A stretch of 8,763 bases of DNA. Source: Desulfamplus sp. (GTDB lineage Bacteria; Desulfobacterota; Desulfobacteria; Desulfobacterales; Desulfobacteraceae). The DNA is taken from positions 1-8,763 of the forward strand of contig JADGBP010000075.1 in NCBI GenBank assembly GCA_015231395.1. The letters run 5' to 3'. A model generated the notes under the pieces. That model searched no databases. It saw nothing but the letters and a program-made list of their open reading frames with translations, and was not told where the DNA came from. The number at the start of each line of letters is the position of its first letter. Positions within the stretch are counted from its first letter, which is position 1. Of the stretch, positions 8,138 to 8,763 are shown in pieces. The position numbers were made by a program, and so were the translations under genes.

Positions 8138-8165
8138 GTAGAGACGCACGAACGTGTGTCTCTAC
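8138..8165. terminator. Palindromic hairpin between converging genes (repeat-type, possible bidirectional terminator)
   Basis: GTAGAGACGCAC and GTGTGTCTCTAC form a 12-bp stem with one G-T pair and a GAAC loop. It lies 32 bp after the ftsY stop and 25 bp beyond the stop of the converging gene. No clear U run follows on either strand, so efficient intrinsic termination is uncertain. The sequence type GTAGAGACGC...GTCTCTAC is, from general knowledge, a dispersed palindrome seen in several bacterial genomes. Confidence 0.5.
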
Positions 8166-8190
8166 TGATGCCCCAGAAAAAGGAATGCAT

Positions 8191-8739
8191 TTACATTCTA
8201 TGGCGAACAGCAAGTCCATTGAAAAATTTTTTCAGGTACTGGTCGCCACACTCCTTATAATTTTTATGCTCTTTTTTTCTGAACAGTGCCGTGAACTCCC
8301 CCTTTGTAATATTCAATTCGCCCAGCCTGAAAATTTCAACCATCTCTTCCTGTTTCAGATCAAGGGCTATTCGCAGTTTTTTAAGAATAACATTGTTGTC
8401 TAATGCGTCTTGCGGAGCAACTCTTTCTGTTGCCTCTCGAGGCAAACTGCCTTTAGCTTTCTGAAAATAAGCCTGATTCTGCTTATCTCTATCATGATAA
8501 TCCTCTTGCTCGTCTCTGCTTTCTTGCTTGCCTCTGTTATAAAGGATTAATCCATCAAAAAAGCGTTCAAGCAGATCAGTGGAACATGCTACATATCCCG
8601 GCTCTTCATTTTTTTTGAGAAGATTGAGCAGTTGAGGCTGATCTATTTGGCATTCGGCTATCTTGAATATATTAATCATTGTGGTATCGGGGATTTTTAA
8701 GGCATACCTGAACCTTCTCAGTACGTCATTATTTTCCAT
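8191..8739 (-). CDS. DUF1456 family protein (YehS-like)
   Basis: Small cytoplasmic protein of unknown function with two copies of the DUF1456 unit. Seen: repeat 1 at about 1-68, starting NNDVLRRFRYALKIPDTTMI and including ERFFDGLIL; repeat 2 at about 114-179, starting NNVILKKLRIALDLKQEEMV and including KKFFNGLAV. The matching order NNxxLxxxRxAL ... FxxGL shows the duplication directly. The linker between them (69-113) is long, charged and probably disordered; at 182 aa the protein is longer than E. coli YehS (about 156 aa) for this reason. The ATG at 8739 is preceded by AAGGT about 10 bp upstream. It converges on ftsY. The upstream gene or promoter is outside the window. The biochemical role is unknown in the family. 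Confidence 0.88.
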   Translation of the reverse strand: MENNDVLRRFRYALKIPDTTMINIFKIAECQIDQPQLLNLLKKNEEPGYVACSTDLLERFFDGLILYNRGKQESRDEQEDYHDRDKQNQAYFQKAKGSLPREATERVAPQDALDNNVILKKLRIALDLKQEEMVEIFRLGELNITKGEFTALFRKKEHKNYKECGDQYLKKFFNGLAVRHRM

Positions 8740-8763
8740 ATAAAGGGTTACCTTGGTCTGTTT

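Overview
The window is AT-rich bacterial chromosome with nine complete or near-complete genes. A gliding or flagellated Gram-negative bacterium is likely: there is a MotA/MotB stator pair and an FtsY signal-recognition receptor. The abundant short palindromic intergenic repeats (a GGGCAA...TTGCCC hairpin type and a GTAGAGAC...GTCTCTAC type) remind me of Desulfobacterota genomes, but that placement is inference and rests on no marker I can search here.

Layout. Positions 22-1543 (minus strand) carry motA and motB, only 7 bp apart, preceded by a 90-bp leader with nested inverted repeats. Positions 1634-2872 (minus) carry a membrane acyltransferase of the acyltransferase-3 family, with a 17-residue in-frame tandem duplication. 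Positions 2888-6917 (minus) hold the most unusual part: a three-gene unit transcribed as an unrecognised 277-aa protein (6084-6917), a BrxD-like (former DUF2791) P-loop ATPase (4609-5973), and a second, divergent ATPase of the same family (2888-4417). The acyltransferase follows the second ATPase by only 15 bp, so it may be cotranscribed. The two gaps inside the unit each contain a copy of the same ~103-bp element with inverted ends and a central GGGCAA/TTGCCC hairpin. Positions 6918-7151 are a divergent promoter region containing four perfect or near-perfect 22-bp tandem repeats. ftsY (7152-8105, plus) and a DUF1456/YehS-type gene (8191-8739, minus) converge on a 12-bp-stem hairpin.

How it may work together. 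ftsY and motAB are housekeeping genes. The 2888-6917 unit looks like an accessory module. Both ATPases keep intact Walker A and Walker B motifs, share the same N-terminal lead-in and differ by low-complexity linkers inserted between the two motifs. This suggests a hetero-oligomeric ATPase acting with the 277-aa partner. BREX and related defence systems use relatives of these ATPases, but no methyltransferase, PglZ, helicase, protease or nuclease is present in this window, so a complete BREX system is not supported. A defence or DNA-transaction role is a hypothesis based on family membership only.
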